Source: Planctomycetaceae bacterium
GTDB taxonomy: Bacteria > Planctomycetota > Planctomycetia > Pirellulales > Thermoguttaceae
Reading direction: 5' to 3'
Length of the DNA: 64,000 nt
Assembly (NCBI GenBank): GCA_021372005.1
Contig: JAJFVC010000021.1
Coordinates: 1-64,000, forward strand
A program made the translations under genes and the position numbers. A model generated the notes under the pieces. That model was not told where the DNA came from. It was given only the letters and a program-made list of their open reading frames with translations, and searched no databases. Positions 1 to 11,104 of this stretch are shown here, piece by piece. Position 1 is the stretch's first letter; each line of letters opens with the position of its first letter.

Positions 1-1
1 A

Positions 2-999
<998 letters not shown>

Positions 1000-1024
1000 C
1001 CGATCGGCCGCGACGCCTCGCGGA

Positions 1025-1450
1025 TCACTTTTCCATCGGCGACAGGACGGCCTGCAAAAAACGGCCGCCGCTCTCATACCAGCCGCCCTTGGTGAAGCGG
1101 CACCAGGTCAGGTCGATCAAAAAAGCGACCCAGTGCCCACGGCCGCACTCCAACGATGCGATCATGCGACGATGCGGCAACGGGGCCTGATGGTAGAATC
1201 CAAAACCGTGTTCCGAAAGATGCTTGCCCACCACGACCACCGTGTCGCCTTCGGGCGTCACGCCGTCGGGGCCGACCGGGGTCAGGTGGATTAAGTGTGG
1301 AAACGGATAGCGGCTGTCGCGCCGCCGTTCGACCAGGTCGTTGCGAGGGTAGAGGGTCGTCAGCAGGCCCCACACCTGGGCGCGCACCTCGTCGTCGCAG
1401 CCTTCCTGCGGCATCCCGAGCAAATCCAACTGCGGTAAAAGCATTTTCAC
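1025..1450 (-). CDS. PilZ-like domain protein
   Basis: A single-domain protein of 141 residues. It has an Arg-rich segment ERRRDSRYPF followed about 35 residues later by GKHLSEHGFGF. This resembles the RxxxR and [D/N]xSxxG c-di-GMP-binding motifs of PilZ domains, although the second motif reads HLSEHG rather than DxSxxG. Start: GTG at 1450 preceded by AGGAGA; an in-frame ATG at 1444 is the alternative. It converges with the phosphatase gene. Binding of c-di-GMP is a prediction only. Confidence 0.5.
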   Translation of the reverse strand: MKMLLPQLDLLGMPQEGCDDEVRAQVWGLLTTLYPRNDLVERRRDSRYPFPHLIHLTPVGPDGVTPEGDTVVVVGKHLSEHGFGFYHQAPLPHRRMIASLECGRGHWVAFLIDLTWCRFTKGGWYESGGRFLQAVLSPMEK

Positions 1451-1630
1451 GATGTCTCCTCACGCCAACCCGGCAACGTCTGCGCGATTTTGGATGTGCA
1501 TTTCATCGAGCCGATTGCGTGAATCGCAGCGACAAGAAAAGCCCGATTCGCTTCGCCCCGAGGCCCCGATTGGGCCAACAAAACCCTAGGTCACGCTCGG
1601 GCGGTTGTCAAATCCCCGGCGTCCGAGGGC

Positions 1631-3031
<1,401 letters not shown>

Positions 3032-3082
3032 GGGTGCTCAATCAAAACAAAAAAAGTACGACGGACCGACGACGCGATCGCC

Positions 3083-3111
3083 ATTGTAACGGACCGTCCT
3101 GAACCGTCCAA
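3083..3111 (-). promoter_or_regulatory. Sigma-70-type promoter of asnS
   Basis: On the minus strand, TTGGAC (3111-3106) and TACAAT (3088-3083) are separated by 17 bases, about 50 bases upstream of the asnS ATG. This is close to the sigma-70 consensus in a GC-rich background. Confidence 0.55.
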
Positions 3112-3156
3112 GAGCGCCGCCGGCGATGTTCGGCCCTAAAAAACGCGGCGATCGGC

Positions 3157-3759
3157 TCAGCGTTCTCGCGGCACGAGACACGCCCCGTAAAAAATAAACA
3201 GATAGCCGAACAACTCGAGTCCTTCCTGAATGACCGCCTTGTACTGGCTCTTATACGCCTCGCCCAACAGATGGTTCCAAAGCAAGTGGCCGCTTCCGAA
3301 AACCCGACTGAAGACGATCGCGATCAGCAGGCCGATCGAAATGTAAATGCAAGATCGCCGATTCATGAAATCGGCCGCCGACTGCAGCGCCGCCTGACGA
3401 TGCGTCAACGCCGGGACGGCGCAGACGACCGCCGTGACCGCGACCGGGATGATCCAAAATGCGTGATGGATCGGATCGAACAGGAAGTCCACCTCACGGA
3501 GAAACATGCACGCAAGAAAACCGCCGGCCAAAATGAAAAACGCCCGATCTTGCGGCCGTCGCCAAGCCTCGATCCAGAACAACAGCGCCGAGAAAAACAA
3601 CAGCGTCTCCTGGGTGATTTCCGTCGCCGAGCATTCCGGCACGCCATGCCCGATCCACACGGCGTCGACATACACGATCAACGGCGCTGCGACGGTCAAC
3701 AGGGCCAAAAACAAAAAATCTGCGATCGCTACCCCCAGTTTCTTGATGTGATCGTCCAT
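3157..3759 (-). CDS. Hypothetical integral membrane protein
   Basis: A 200-residue hydrophobic protein with about six predicted membrane segments (near residues 12-32, 50-64, 73-88, 98-117, 135-152 and 180-196). No family recognised. Charged loops such as EAWRRPQDR separate the helices. It begins 31 bases after the stop of the TetR-type gene on the same strand. The two therefore probably share a transcript, which makes this the likely target of the regulator. Confidence 0.65.
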   Translation of the reverse strand: MDDHIKKLGVAIADFLFLALLTVAAPLIVYVDAVWIGHGVPECSATEITQETLLFFSALLFWIEAWRRPQDRAFFILAGGFLACMFLREVDFLFDPIHHAFWIIPVAVTAVVCAVPALTHRQAALQSAADFMNRRSCIYISIGLLIAIVFSRVFGSGHLLWNHLLGEAYKSQYKAVIQEGLELFGYLFIFYGACLVPRER

Positions 3760-3790
3760 GATTCCGTCATGCCGGTGGTCTCCGGCCGCC

Positions 3791-4432
3791 TTAGTCCCGT
3801 GTTTCGAGTTTCGCCGGCCGGCAACGCACCGACCTTTTTTTTGCGCGAATCGAAAATCCGTGAACCGTCGCGTCGATCAACGTCTCGCCGAACCGCCGCA
3901 CCTCGTCGTCCGCGGCGTTTTCGGTCAACAATTCAAACATCTCGGACAGGCCGCCGAGATACATCCGGGCCGCATGCGAGGCGTCGTGCGGACGAAACTC
4001 GCCCGACTCCACGCCCTGTTCAAAAATCGCCGCGACGACTCGCAGCAACCGCGGCCGGACGTTTTTGCGCAGCTCGTCGCCGCATTCCGCGGCGGCCAGC
4101 AGTCGGATGACCGCCCGCCGCTGAACGGCCCGATCCAACGCCGTCCGAAAAATCGATTTCAACTTGCGTAGGGCGGACGTCCGTTCGCCGGCGATGGCCT
4201 CGATCGCGTCCAAAAACGGCTCCACTAGCCGATCGTGCAGAAACCGCAGCAACTCGTCTTTGCTGTTGAAATAGGTGTAAAGGCTTCCGGCCGTAAGCCC
4301 CACGCCGGTCGCCACGCGATCCATCGTCAGCCCCCGTGTGCCGTAACGTTCTACGACGGAGCCGGCCGCCTCGAAAATCGCGTCCCGCATCATCGCCGTC
4401 ACACACGCTTTGCGTGTTTCGCTCAATCGCAT
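3791..4432 (-). CDS. TetR/AcrR-family transcriptional regulator
   Basis: A 213-residue repressor. The N-terminal helix-turn-helix is clear: AIFEAAGSVVERYGTRGLT, then MDRVATGVGLTAGSLYTYF and NSKDELL, about residues 15-60. The C-terminal domain would bind a ligand and dimerise. The ATG at 4432 is preceded by GGGAGG and matches the normal TetR length; the longer reading frame upstream is not needed. Its promoter carries a 14-bp palindrome at the -35, so autoregulation is likely. It is followed by a membrane protein gene in the same direction and faces a divergent zinc-ribbon membrane protein gene. Confidence 0.88.
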   Translation of the reverse strand: MRLSETRKACVTAMMRDAIFEAAGSVVERYGTRGLTMDRVATGVGLTAGSLYTYFNSKDELLRFLHDRLVEPFLDAIEAIAGERTSALRKLKSIFRTALDRAVQRRAVIRLLAAAECGDELRKNVRPRLLRVVAAIFEQGVESGEFRPHDASHAARMYLGGLSEMFELLTENAADDEVRRFGETLIDATVHGFSIRAKKRSVRCRPAKLETRD

Positions 4433-4463
4433 TCCAAAACCTCCCGTCGACAGAATGTGCGGG

Positions 4464-4502
4464 AGAATATCAAATGGCCGTTTAGAATACAAGAGCACTT
4501 GT
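4464..4502 (-). promoter_or_regulatory. tetR-type promoter with palindromic operator
   Basis: On the minus strand, TTGTAT (4492-4487) and TATTCT (4469-4464) are spaced by 17 bases. A palindrome, ACAAG-N4-CTTGT at 4489-4502, overlaps the -35 element and lies between the divergent genes starting at 4432 and 4623. Palindromes of this kind are typical operators of TetR-family proteins encoded next to them. Confidence 0.5.
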
Positions 4503-4622
4503 TGAATGCCACAAAACCTGCCGAAAACGTCTCCAATCGATTGTTTGCCAAAAAGAGTCCAAGAAGATATATTGGGAATTGATCCGTCGCCCCCTCTCGT
4601 GCAGCGACCTCTTCGGCCTTTT

Positions 4623-5891
4623 ATGACCAAGACACCCACCAACGACGATTCGTTGCGTTTCGTCTGTCCGCAATGCCAGACCTGGCTGAAGACGTCGCGC
4701 AGCGCGGCCGGTTCGCGCCATCATTGTCCTTGTTGCCATTTGGCCATCGAGGTGCCGTGCGAGCCTTCGACATCGGACCGCCGCGACGAATACGCGTTGC
4801 ATCCGGAGGGGACCGGCCCGTCCGTCGTCCAACAGGCGACCTACATTCCGGTGATCTGCCACCTCTGCCACACGCGCATGTACGCCACGACGGATCAGGT
4901 CGGAACAACGATGACCTGCCCCGATTGCGGTGCGACGACCCTCGTCCCGCCCTCGCCGTTTCGGCCGCCGAAGATCGACGTGATGGCCGGCGCGGACGAC
5001 GACGGCTATCGACTTTGCGATGCAGCTCTGCCGCCATCGCCGACGCCACCACCGCCGACGCCGGAGGAACAGACTCCCGTTTCCCGCAAAAAGAAAAAAA
5101 AGGTCTCACGCCGCAAGCCGTTGCCGGAGCATCCGTTTTTGTCCGGAACGTTTTCTTTTCCGTTCTCCTCAGGCACGTTGGGCGTCGTGATCGCTCTGCT
5201 TGGCTGGGAAGCCGTCGTCCAATGGTTGTTGGTGATCAATTTTCAATTCCGTCAAAGCCAAGACCCCCGCGCCCTGTTTGCCGCCGCCATGTTCGGCGGC
5301 ATCGCCGGAATCCTAGGTCTGGGCTTGCTGACGTACGCCTCGGCCTGTGCGCTGGCCATTGTGCGCGACACGGCCAACAGCGCCGATCAGATCCAAGAGT
5401 GGCCCGGTCTTTCGTTCCTCGAATGGCTGTTCGCCGGGCTTTATTTGGTCGGCAGTTTTGTGATGAGCCTGTTGCCGGGCTGCGCTGTGACCGGGCTGCT
5501 GCACAAGGCCAGTCCGCTTGCGACGCTGGCCTTGCCTGTCAGCGCGTTCGTGATGTTCCCCTTGTTGCTGATGTCGACGCTGGAAAACGGCACGCCGTTC
5601 GGACTGATCTCGCTGCCGGTCTATCGAACGTTGTGGACGTCGCGGAAGGGATGGATGGCGTTCTATGGATTGACCGCCATGTTGATTCTCGACGCCGTCG
5701 CCCTGACAATCGTGGCCTACTGGATTCATCCGTTGGCGGCCACAGTGGTCGCCGCTTTGGTGCAAGTAATCGGTTGGTTTATTTATTTCCGGCTGTTGGG
5801 TCGACTCGGCTGGTATTGCGCCGACCGCTCTTTTCGCGCCGCCGAAGCCGCGGAAAACGCGGAAGAAGAGGACGACGAAGACGACGCTTGA
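4623..5891 (+). CDS. Zinc-ribbon membrane protein
   Basis: A 422-residue protein with two N-terminal zinc ribbons: CPQC...CPCC near residues 12-40, and CHLC...CPDC near residues 75-105. A Pro-rich and Lys-rich linker (RKKKKKVSRRK) follows, then about six membrane helices and a very acidic tail (EEEDDEDDA). This layout is frequent in planctomycete proteins of unknown function. Start: ATG at 4623, immediately before the first ribbon; the longer frame upstream crosses the divergent promoter. It may answer to the neighbouring TetR protein through the shared intergenic operator. Confidence 0.7.
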   Translation: MTKTPTNDDSLRFVCPQCQTWLKTSRSAAGSRHHCPCCHLAIEVPCEPSTSDRRDEYALHPEGTGPSVVQQATYIPVICHLCHTRMYATTDQVGTTMTCPDCGATTLVPPSPFRPPKIDVMAGADDDGYRLCDAALPPSPTPPPPTPEEQTPVSRKKKKKVSRRKPLPEHPFLSGTFSFPFSSGTLGVVIALLGWEAVVQWLLVINFQFRQSQDPRALFAAAMFGGIAGILGLGLLTYASACALAIVRDTANSADQIQEWPGLSFLEWLFAGLYLVGSFVMSLLPGCAVTGLLHKASPLATLALPVSAFVMFPLLLMSTLENGTPFGLISLPVYRTLWTSRKGWMAFYGLTAMLILDAVALTIVAYWIHPLAATVVAALVQVIGWFIYFRLLGRLGWYCADRSFRAAEAAENAEEEDDEDDA

Positions 5892-5902
5892 CGCCGCGCG
5901 CC

Positions 5903-7849
5903 TCAGTGCGCCGCCTTGGTCCGCTGCATCAACTCGAACTGTCGAAACCATACGTTGTTGGTCCGCATGGGCGTCGCCGCGGCCGACGATTGCGGCGATT
6001 CCACTGCCGGTTTCATGCCGCCATAAATTGAATAGGCCGCGTCCTGCTTTTCCGGTCGCTGCTCGCACGGCATCGACTCCGCCTCTCCGGCGGACGCCGT
6101 TTGCGGCAGGCCAACCGTCAGGTTGCGATCGAACTCGACGGTGAAACCGTATTCCACGAATCGGGCTTTTTCGGCCGTCGCGCCGGCCGGCACGGTCAAG
6201 TCCCATCGCAAAATGTTCTTCGGCCGCTCGGTCCGCACATAGAGCGGCTCGACGCTCAATGGGTCTTTCGTCTCGCCCAACTTGATGCGGACTTCCGCCG
6301 TCCGATCGCTGTACGGAATCCGATCGAACAGGCGAACCGGAACCGCCTCGGTTTTGAAGTTTTCCAAAATCAGTCGATACTTGAAGCTCAACTCGCGGTT
6401 GCCGCCCTGGACCAATTCGTTGCGATCGACCAACTCGCGCCGCGTCCGCAACTGCGGATCGGCGCCCAATCCGACCACAAACGTCTGGCCCCGGGCGACC
6501 GTCGGGATCTCGCCGCGTCCGACGAATCGGCCGTCCAAATACACCGTGATCGGACCGGCCAGCAGATCGTCGTCGCCCTGGTTTTTCAGGGCCGCCTCGC
6601 GATACACGTAGCTGCCCAGCACCGGCGTGGCGACATGATAGAACTCGCTCGGAAAGCTAGTCTGCATGATCCGCACCGTCTGCGGATCGCGGCGGCTCGG
6701 CAGGCTCACGGCATGGGCGAGCGGATAGCTGAGGCTCGGCCCTTCCGTGTCCGTCGCAACCGATAATTTCTTGCCGGCGACCATCTCCAACGCCTGAAGA
6801 TCGTTGGCCGCCGCGTTCAATTCCCACCCCAAATTAAGCCGCCTGCTGAAGTCCACAACGGTTCGTCCCTGCTGGGCCATCTCCGCCTTGCGGTTTTGGA
6901 TCGTCCTGGCTTGTTCGAGCCATTGAAATGCGTCGTTTGGGCTTCTATCTCCGGCGGGAGTCAGCAAAATCGGCAACGGCGCCAAGCCCGGCCCTGATGC
7001 GCTCAAGGCCGGCGTGGCGGTCGACAACACCAGCCGGACGCCGTCCCAGTCCTCGCCGGTGATCTGCGTGATGACGGCGTTGCATTCGACGGCCACACGA
7101 CTGCGGTCCTTGCCGGCCCGGATCGTGTAGCTCGGCGACCATGAGCAGGCGTTGACCAGATAGCTCAGCCGAAATGTCTCTTTGGCGTCGTTCGGTTTTT
7201 CGACAAAGACCAGCGCTTCGCGGACGGCGTTTCGCGCGCCGGCGGTCAGCTCGGTTCGTTTGCGCTGCAACAGCTGCATTTGCTTGCTATTCTCTTTGAC
7301 CGCGTGGTCCACCTCGCCGATGCGTTTGGCCAGCGACTCTCGCGTTTGGAATGAAAGTTGAAGGAGTTTTTCCATCGCCGCCGCGTCGAGCACGCCGTGG
7401 GCCAGGTCGGTTTTCATTGTCGGCTGGACGAATTGGTCCATCGCGTCGAGATAGTTGTTTTCGCGTTGAATGACCTGCCGGTCTCGCTCCAGCGCCTGCC
7501 TTTGCTCACCGAGCCGTCCCATGGCCTCGTCCAGCTTGCGGACCTCCTCGCGTGGCTCCTCGCCCAGCGGACGGCATCGGAACCGCACCGCTCGAATGGC
7601 GGCGCCGTCGCGGCTTTCGGCAAAAAGGCTTTCCGGAACGATTTGCTCGGGCAGCGGGCCGACGACCACCTCGCTTCCCCCGGCAGCGCCTTCCAATGGA
7701 ACGACGCGCGTCACCAAAGCCTGTCCCCGATAGAACGTCACCTCCTCGATCCGGCCCAAAACGCCCGTCGATCGACTGTCGGCCACCGTCCCGGCACTCC
7801 ACCCGGCAACGCAAAGACTGACCGCAACAAGGGTTGCAAAGCGACGCAT
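5903..7849 (-). CDS. Secreted DUF4140/DUF4139 (MuiA-like) protein
   Basis: A 648-residue protein with a signal peptide (MRRFATLVAVSLCVAGWSAG). The N-terminal DUF4140-like segment has VTFYRGQALVTR. A coiled-coil region follows (about residues 105-215, EEVRKLDEAMGRLGEQRQAL), then a long DUF4139 beta-rich domain with SYLVNACSWSPSYTIRA and ITQITGEDW. These proteins are often annotated mucoidy inhibitor MuiA-like, but their role is unknown; export to the periplasm or outer surface is likely. The ATG at 7849 follows GGAAGGAGA. It is divergent from larB. Confidence 0.8.
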   Translation of the reverse strand: MRRFATLVAVSLCVAGWSAGTVADSRSTGVLGRIEEVTFYRGQALVTRVVPLEGAAGGSEVVVGPLPEQIVPESLFAESRDGAAIRAVRFRCRPLGEEPREEVRKLDEAMGRLGEQRQALERDRQVIQRENNYLDAMDQFVQPTMKTDLAHGVLDAAAMEKLLQLSFQTRESLAKRIGEVDHAVKENSKQMQLLQRKRTELTAGARNAVREALVFVEKPNDAKETFRLSYLVNACSWSPSYTIRAGKDRSRVAVECNAVITQITGEDWDGVRLVLSTATPALSASGPGLAPLPILLTPAGDRSPNDAFQWLEQARTIQNRKAEMAQQGRTVVDFSRRLNLGWELNAAANDLQALEMVAGKKLSVATDTEGPSLSYPLAHAVSLPSRRDPQTVRIMQTSFPSEFYHVATPVLGSYVYREAALKNQGDDDLLAGPITVYLDGRFVGRGEIPTVARGQTFVVGLGADPQLRTRRELVDRNELVQGGNRELSFKYRLILENFKTEAVPVRLFDRIPYSDRTAEVRIKLGETKDPLSVEPLYVRTERPKNILRWDLTVPAGATAEKARFVEYGFTVEFDRNLTVGLPQTASAGEAESMPCEQRPEKQDAAYSIYGGMKPAVESPQSSAAATPMRTNNVWFRQFELMQRTKAAH

Positions 7850-7960
7850 GGCACGTTCTCCTTCCAGCATGGTAGAATAGAATACAATGTGGTCTCCAAG
7901 ACCCCACGCTTCCCAGTTCGACGCCAACCGATCGAAATTAGTTCCATTTCCTCGAAAAAA

Positions 7961-8749
7961 ATGCATCGCGACCAACTGCAATCACTCGCGCAACGTCTGC
8001 TGGCCAGTCAATTGTCGCCGGAGGCGTTCGTCGACCAACTGACGCACGCCGAAACCGCCGACGTCGGCGCGGCGCAGATCGATTTGGACCGCGGCCGCCG
8101 GTGCGGGTTTTCCGAAGTGATTTTCGCCGAGGGCAAAACCGTCGAGACGATGGCGAACATTTTCAACGCCCTTCTGCGTCATCGGTCCGACGTGTTGGCC
8201 ACGCGGATGTCGCCCGAGGAGGCCGCCGAGCTGTCATCGCAATTTCCCGCAGGACGCTACAATGCCGTCGCACGAACGTTTTCCATTCGATGCGAAGGAC
8301 ATGAAGAACCGGAGGCCGCCGAACGGGGCCGAGTCGTGATCGTCTCGGCCGGCACGAGCGACCTGCCCGTAGCCGAAGAGGCCCGCGAAACCGCACTGTG
8401 GACCGGGGCCGACGTGGAGTTGATCCAAGACGTCGGCGTGGCCGGCCCGCACCGGCTCCGAGCCAACCTGCCGCGGCTCCGCACGGCCGACGCGATCGTT
8501 GTGGTCGCCGGCATGGAGGGCGCGCTGCCGAGCGTCGTCGGCGGACACGTCGCCTGTCCGGTGATCGCCGTGCCCACGAGCGTCGGCTACGGCGCCAGTT
8601 TTGGCGGCGTCGCGGCGCTGCTGGGCATGCTCAACAGTTGCGCCTCGAACGTCACGGTGGTCAACATCGACGCCGGTTTTAAGGGCGGATACGTCGCCGG
8701 ATTGATCGCCAAGAATGTGGCCGCGGCGAGAACGCAATCCAAAACGTGA
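7961..8749 (+). CDS. larB: Nickel-pincer cofactor biosynthesis protein LarB
   Basis: A 262-residue protein with an AIR-carboxylase-like C-terminal domain. LarB carboxylates and hydrolyses nicotinic acid adenine dinucleotide to form the precursor of the nickel-pincer nucleotide used by lactate racemase and related enzymes. Supporting segments are DLDRGRRCGFSEVIFAEGKT (N-terminal), VIVSAGTSDLPVAEEA, VVVAGMEGALPSVVGG, and VIAVPTSVGYGASFGGVAAL. The ATG at 7961 starts in register with the family; the longer frame runs into the divergent gene. larC and larE are not in the window. The gene is 19 bases from the next one, suggesting one transcript. Confidence 0.88.
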   Translation: MHRDQLQSLAQRLLASQLSPEAFVDQLTHAETADVGAAQIDLDRGRRCGFSEVIFAEGKTVETMANIFNALLRHRSDVLATRMSPEEAAELSSQFPAGRYNAVARTFSIRCEGHEEPEAAERGRVVIVSAGTSDLPVAEEARETALWTGADVELIQDVGVAGPHRLRANLPRLRTADAIVVVAGMEGALPSVVGGHVACPVIAVPTSVGYGASFGGVAALLGMLNSCASNVTVVNIDAGFKGGYVAGLIAKNVAAARTQSKT

Positions 8750-8768
8750 ACCGGGGGGAGAGAAAACC

Positions 8769-9719
8769 ATGGATGCCACCGAAACCTCGCTGCCCAAATT
8801 GCCGCCTCGACAGACCGACGCCCATAAAGGCGACTTCGGATTGGCGTTGATCGTCGGCGGGTCGCGCGGCATGGCCGGCGCGGTGGCGCTGGCTGGCATG
8901 GCGGCCCTGCGCGGCGGTGCAGGCCTCGTCCGACTGGCCGTGCCCGAGCTGCTTTTGGACACCGTCGCCGCGTTCGAGCCATCGTACATGACGATCCCGT
9001 TGCGGGCCGACGCGGCGGGCCGCATCTGCGCCGGTCCGTTGGACCGCATCGCCGACCTGGCCGAAAAAGCCCACTACCAGGCCGATCATCTGCTGCGCAG
9101 CGCCATGGACAGCATCGTGGAATGGGCCGCCCAAGCGACGGCCGTGGCGTGCGGGCCCGGCCTGGGCCGCTCGAAGGGGCTCGACGAGATGGTCGTGCGG
9201 CTGTATCGAGAGATCCCCCAGCCGATGATTTTTGACGCCGACGCCTTGAACGCGCTGGCCACCGATCCGTCGTCGCTCGCGCACCCCGGCGGCCCCCGCA
9301 TCTTGACCCCGCACCCCGGCGAGTTCGCCCGACTGGTCGGCAAAAAATTGGAGCTCGACGCCCGAAACGCCGCCGCGGTCCAGTTGGCCGCCCGGTGCAA
9401 AATCGTCGTCGTGCTGAAAGGGCACCGCACGCTGGTGACCGACGGACAACGACACGCGTTCAACACGACCGGCAATCCGGGCATGGCCACCGGCGGCTCC
9501 GGCGACGTGCTGACCGGATTGATCACGGCGTTGGTCTGCCAAAAAATGGAACCGTTCGACGCCGCGCGGCTGGGCGTTTATCTGCACGGACTGGCCGGCG
9601 ATCTGGCCTCGCAGCAGATGGGCCAGGTGTCGCTGATCGCCAGCGACCTGATCCGATATCTGCCCAAAACGTTTCAGGTTTTTCAAGCCGCGCAGGCCGC
9701 CGCGGCCCACGCAACTTGA
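8769..9719 (+). CDS. nnrD: ADP-dependent NAD(P)H-hydrate dehydratase
   Basis: A 316-residue ribokinase-fold repair enzyme that dehydrates damaged NAD(P)H hydrates, using ADP. Motifs are GGSRGMAGAVALAGMAALRG, FDADALNAL, LTPHPGEFARL, LKGHRTLV and NPGMATGGSGDVLTG (nucleotide-binding end). The NnrE epimerase domain often fused to it is absent, so this is the single-domain form. ATG at 8769 preceded by a strong GGGGGGAGAG. It follows larB closely; both enzymes act on nicotinamide nucleotides. Confidence 0.92.
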   Translation: MDATETSLPKLPPRQTDAHKGDFGLALIVGGSRGMAGAVALAGMAALRGGAGLVRLAVPELLLDTVAAFEPSYMTIPLRADAAGRICAGPLDRIADLAEKAHYQADHLLRSAMDSIVEWAAQATAVACGPGLGRSKGLDEMVVRLYREIPQPMIFDADALNALATDPSSLAHPGGPRILTPHPGEFARLVGKKLELDARNAAAVQLAARCKIVVVLKGHRTLVTDGQRHAFNTTGNPGMATGGSGDVLTGLITALVCQKMEPFDAARLGVYLHGLAGDLASQQMGQVSLIASDLIRYLPKTFQVFQAAQAAAAHAT

Positions 9720-9740
9720 TCGCCAATCGTTGTGGCCGAT

Positions 9741-10511
9741 TCACCGCAGCGTCTGAAGCACCCGCTCGACGCCGTCGATCAGCTCGTCGACTTCCTGCCG
9801 CTCGGGCTCGCGGTGTTTGCTGTGTCCGCAGAGGTTGCGGACGTCGGCCAAACGTTGGATCTGCCGCCACGCTGGGACGTCCAACACACCGGCCTTTTTC
9901 AAATGGTCGTTGAAGTCGTTGAGCGTCGGTTCGGACTTCCGCACCACGAGGCCGTGTGCGGCGACGACTTGCAACAAATGCCGCTCCAACAGCACGCCCG
10001 CCACGGTGCCGGCGGCCCGCAAAAACCCGTGCGAGGCCAACTCGCGGCAGGCGTCCAACTCGGAATCGAACAGGTCGGCGCGGACCAAGGCTCGCAACTC
10101 GAACAGGCTGCTCTCCCACCGGGCCTCGGCCGACTGCAAAATCTCCAACTGCGTTTTCAACCGCATCGAAACGGCCAGAAGGTCGTTGAACGCGACACGG
10201 TTGGTTTTCGGATCGAACGGGGCCCGGCGGCCGGTGAGCCAATCTTGAATGCCAAACGCCGCGGCATCCGACCTATGACGACGCCCCTCGCCGAGATAGA
10301 GCCGCTCGAACTCGTCGGCCCGAGCGGGAATCAATTGCCCGATCGCAGCCCGCGCCTCAGTGTACCAACGCTGATAGTTTCGCTCAAAACTGCCGCGGAT
10401 TTCCGGCTCGACGTCCGAGGCGTCGCGCAACGACAGATCGATCAACATCCGCTCGCCCTGGCGGACAAGTCGTTGCAGATCGGCTCGAAATCGTTCCAAA
10501 GAAGCGGGCAT
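9741..10511 (-). CDS. HEPN-like protein of unknown function
   Basis: A 256-residue helical protein with no signal peptide. The C-terminal third resembles HEPN domains. LASHGFLRAAGTVAGVLLER is followed by NDFNDHLKKAGVL and then QIQRLADVRNLCGH, where R225-NLCG-H230 fits the R-x4-6-H signature of HEPN ribonucleases. From memory, similar C-terminal domains occur in many standalone proteins of mobile or accessory regions. The N-terminal half is not recognised. Start: ATG at 10511; a TTG at 10532 is possible. It converges with nnrD and stands next to the hydrogenase operon with no clear functional tie. Confidence 0.6.
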   Translation of the reverse strand: MPASLERFRADLQRLVRQGERMLIDLSLRDASDVEPEIRGSFERNYQRWYTEARAAIGQLIPARADEFERLYLGEGRRHRSDAAAFGIQDWLTGRRAPFDPKTNRVAFNDLLAVSMRLKTQLEILQSAEARWESSLFELRALVRADLFDSELDACRELASHGFLRAAGTVAGVLLERHLLQVVAAHGLVVRKSEPTLNDFNDHLKKAGVLDVPAWRQIQRLADVRNLCGHSKHREPERQEVDELIDGVERVLQTLR

Positions 10512-10576
10512 CCACGCGCCCCGATGCGACAAGTTTTTCTCGCCCCGACCGCAACGATCCGCTCGCTGACGACGTT

Positions 10577-11104
10577 TTACTCTTTCGCCTTCTTAAGATA
10601 TTTTTCCAGCAGCGCGGGGACTTGCTCGGGAGTCACTTCGCCGTGCACCTGGTCGTCGATCATCACAACCGGCGCCAGGCCGCAGGTGCCGAGGCATCGC
10701 GTGCCTTCGAGCGTGAAGACGCCGTCCTTGCTGGTCTCGCCCCAAGTGATGCCCAACTCGTCGATGATTCGCTGCGCGACACGGTCGGCGCCCTTCACGT
10801 AGCAAGCCGTGCCCAGGCAGACGTTGATCATAAACTTGCCGCGCGGCTTCAGGCGGAAGAAATGGTAGAAGCTGGCCACGCCGGCCACCTTCGACGCCGG
10901 CACTTGCATCAGTTGGGCCACGGCGTCCAAATGAGCGTCGCCCAGATAGCCGAACTTTCCCTGCACCTCGTGCAGCACGGCGATCAGTTGGCTTTCCGGA
11001 TGCGGCTCCTTGCGGCACTGTTCGATCATCGCCACGATCGAATCGCCAAGCACCAGCTTGGCGGCGGCTTCTACTTGTTCCCAATTGTCGGTACAGGTGG
11101 TCAT
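10577..11104 (-). CDS. hydC: [FeFe]-hydrogenase subunit HydC (NuoE-like 2Fe-2S protein)
   Basis: A 175-residue thioredoxin-like [2Fe-2S] subunit related to NuoE, HndA and HydC. The four ligands are C96 and C101 (VCLGTACYVKGA) and C137 and C141 (CLGTCGLAP). It passes electrons within the cytoplasmic NAD-linked hydrogenase. Its ATG overlaps the hydA stop by one base (TAATG), showing tight translational coupling. It is the last gene of the hydB-hydA-hydC set. Confidence 0.9.
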   Translation of the reverse strand: MTTCTDNWEQVEAAAKLVLGDSIVAMIEQCRKEPHPESQLIAVLHEVQGKFGYLGDAHLDAVAQLMQVPASKVAGVASFYHFFRLKPRGKFMINVCLGTACYVKGADRVAQRIIDELGITWGETSKDGVFTLEGTRCLGTCGLAPVVMIDDQVHGEVTPEQVPALLEKYLKKAKE

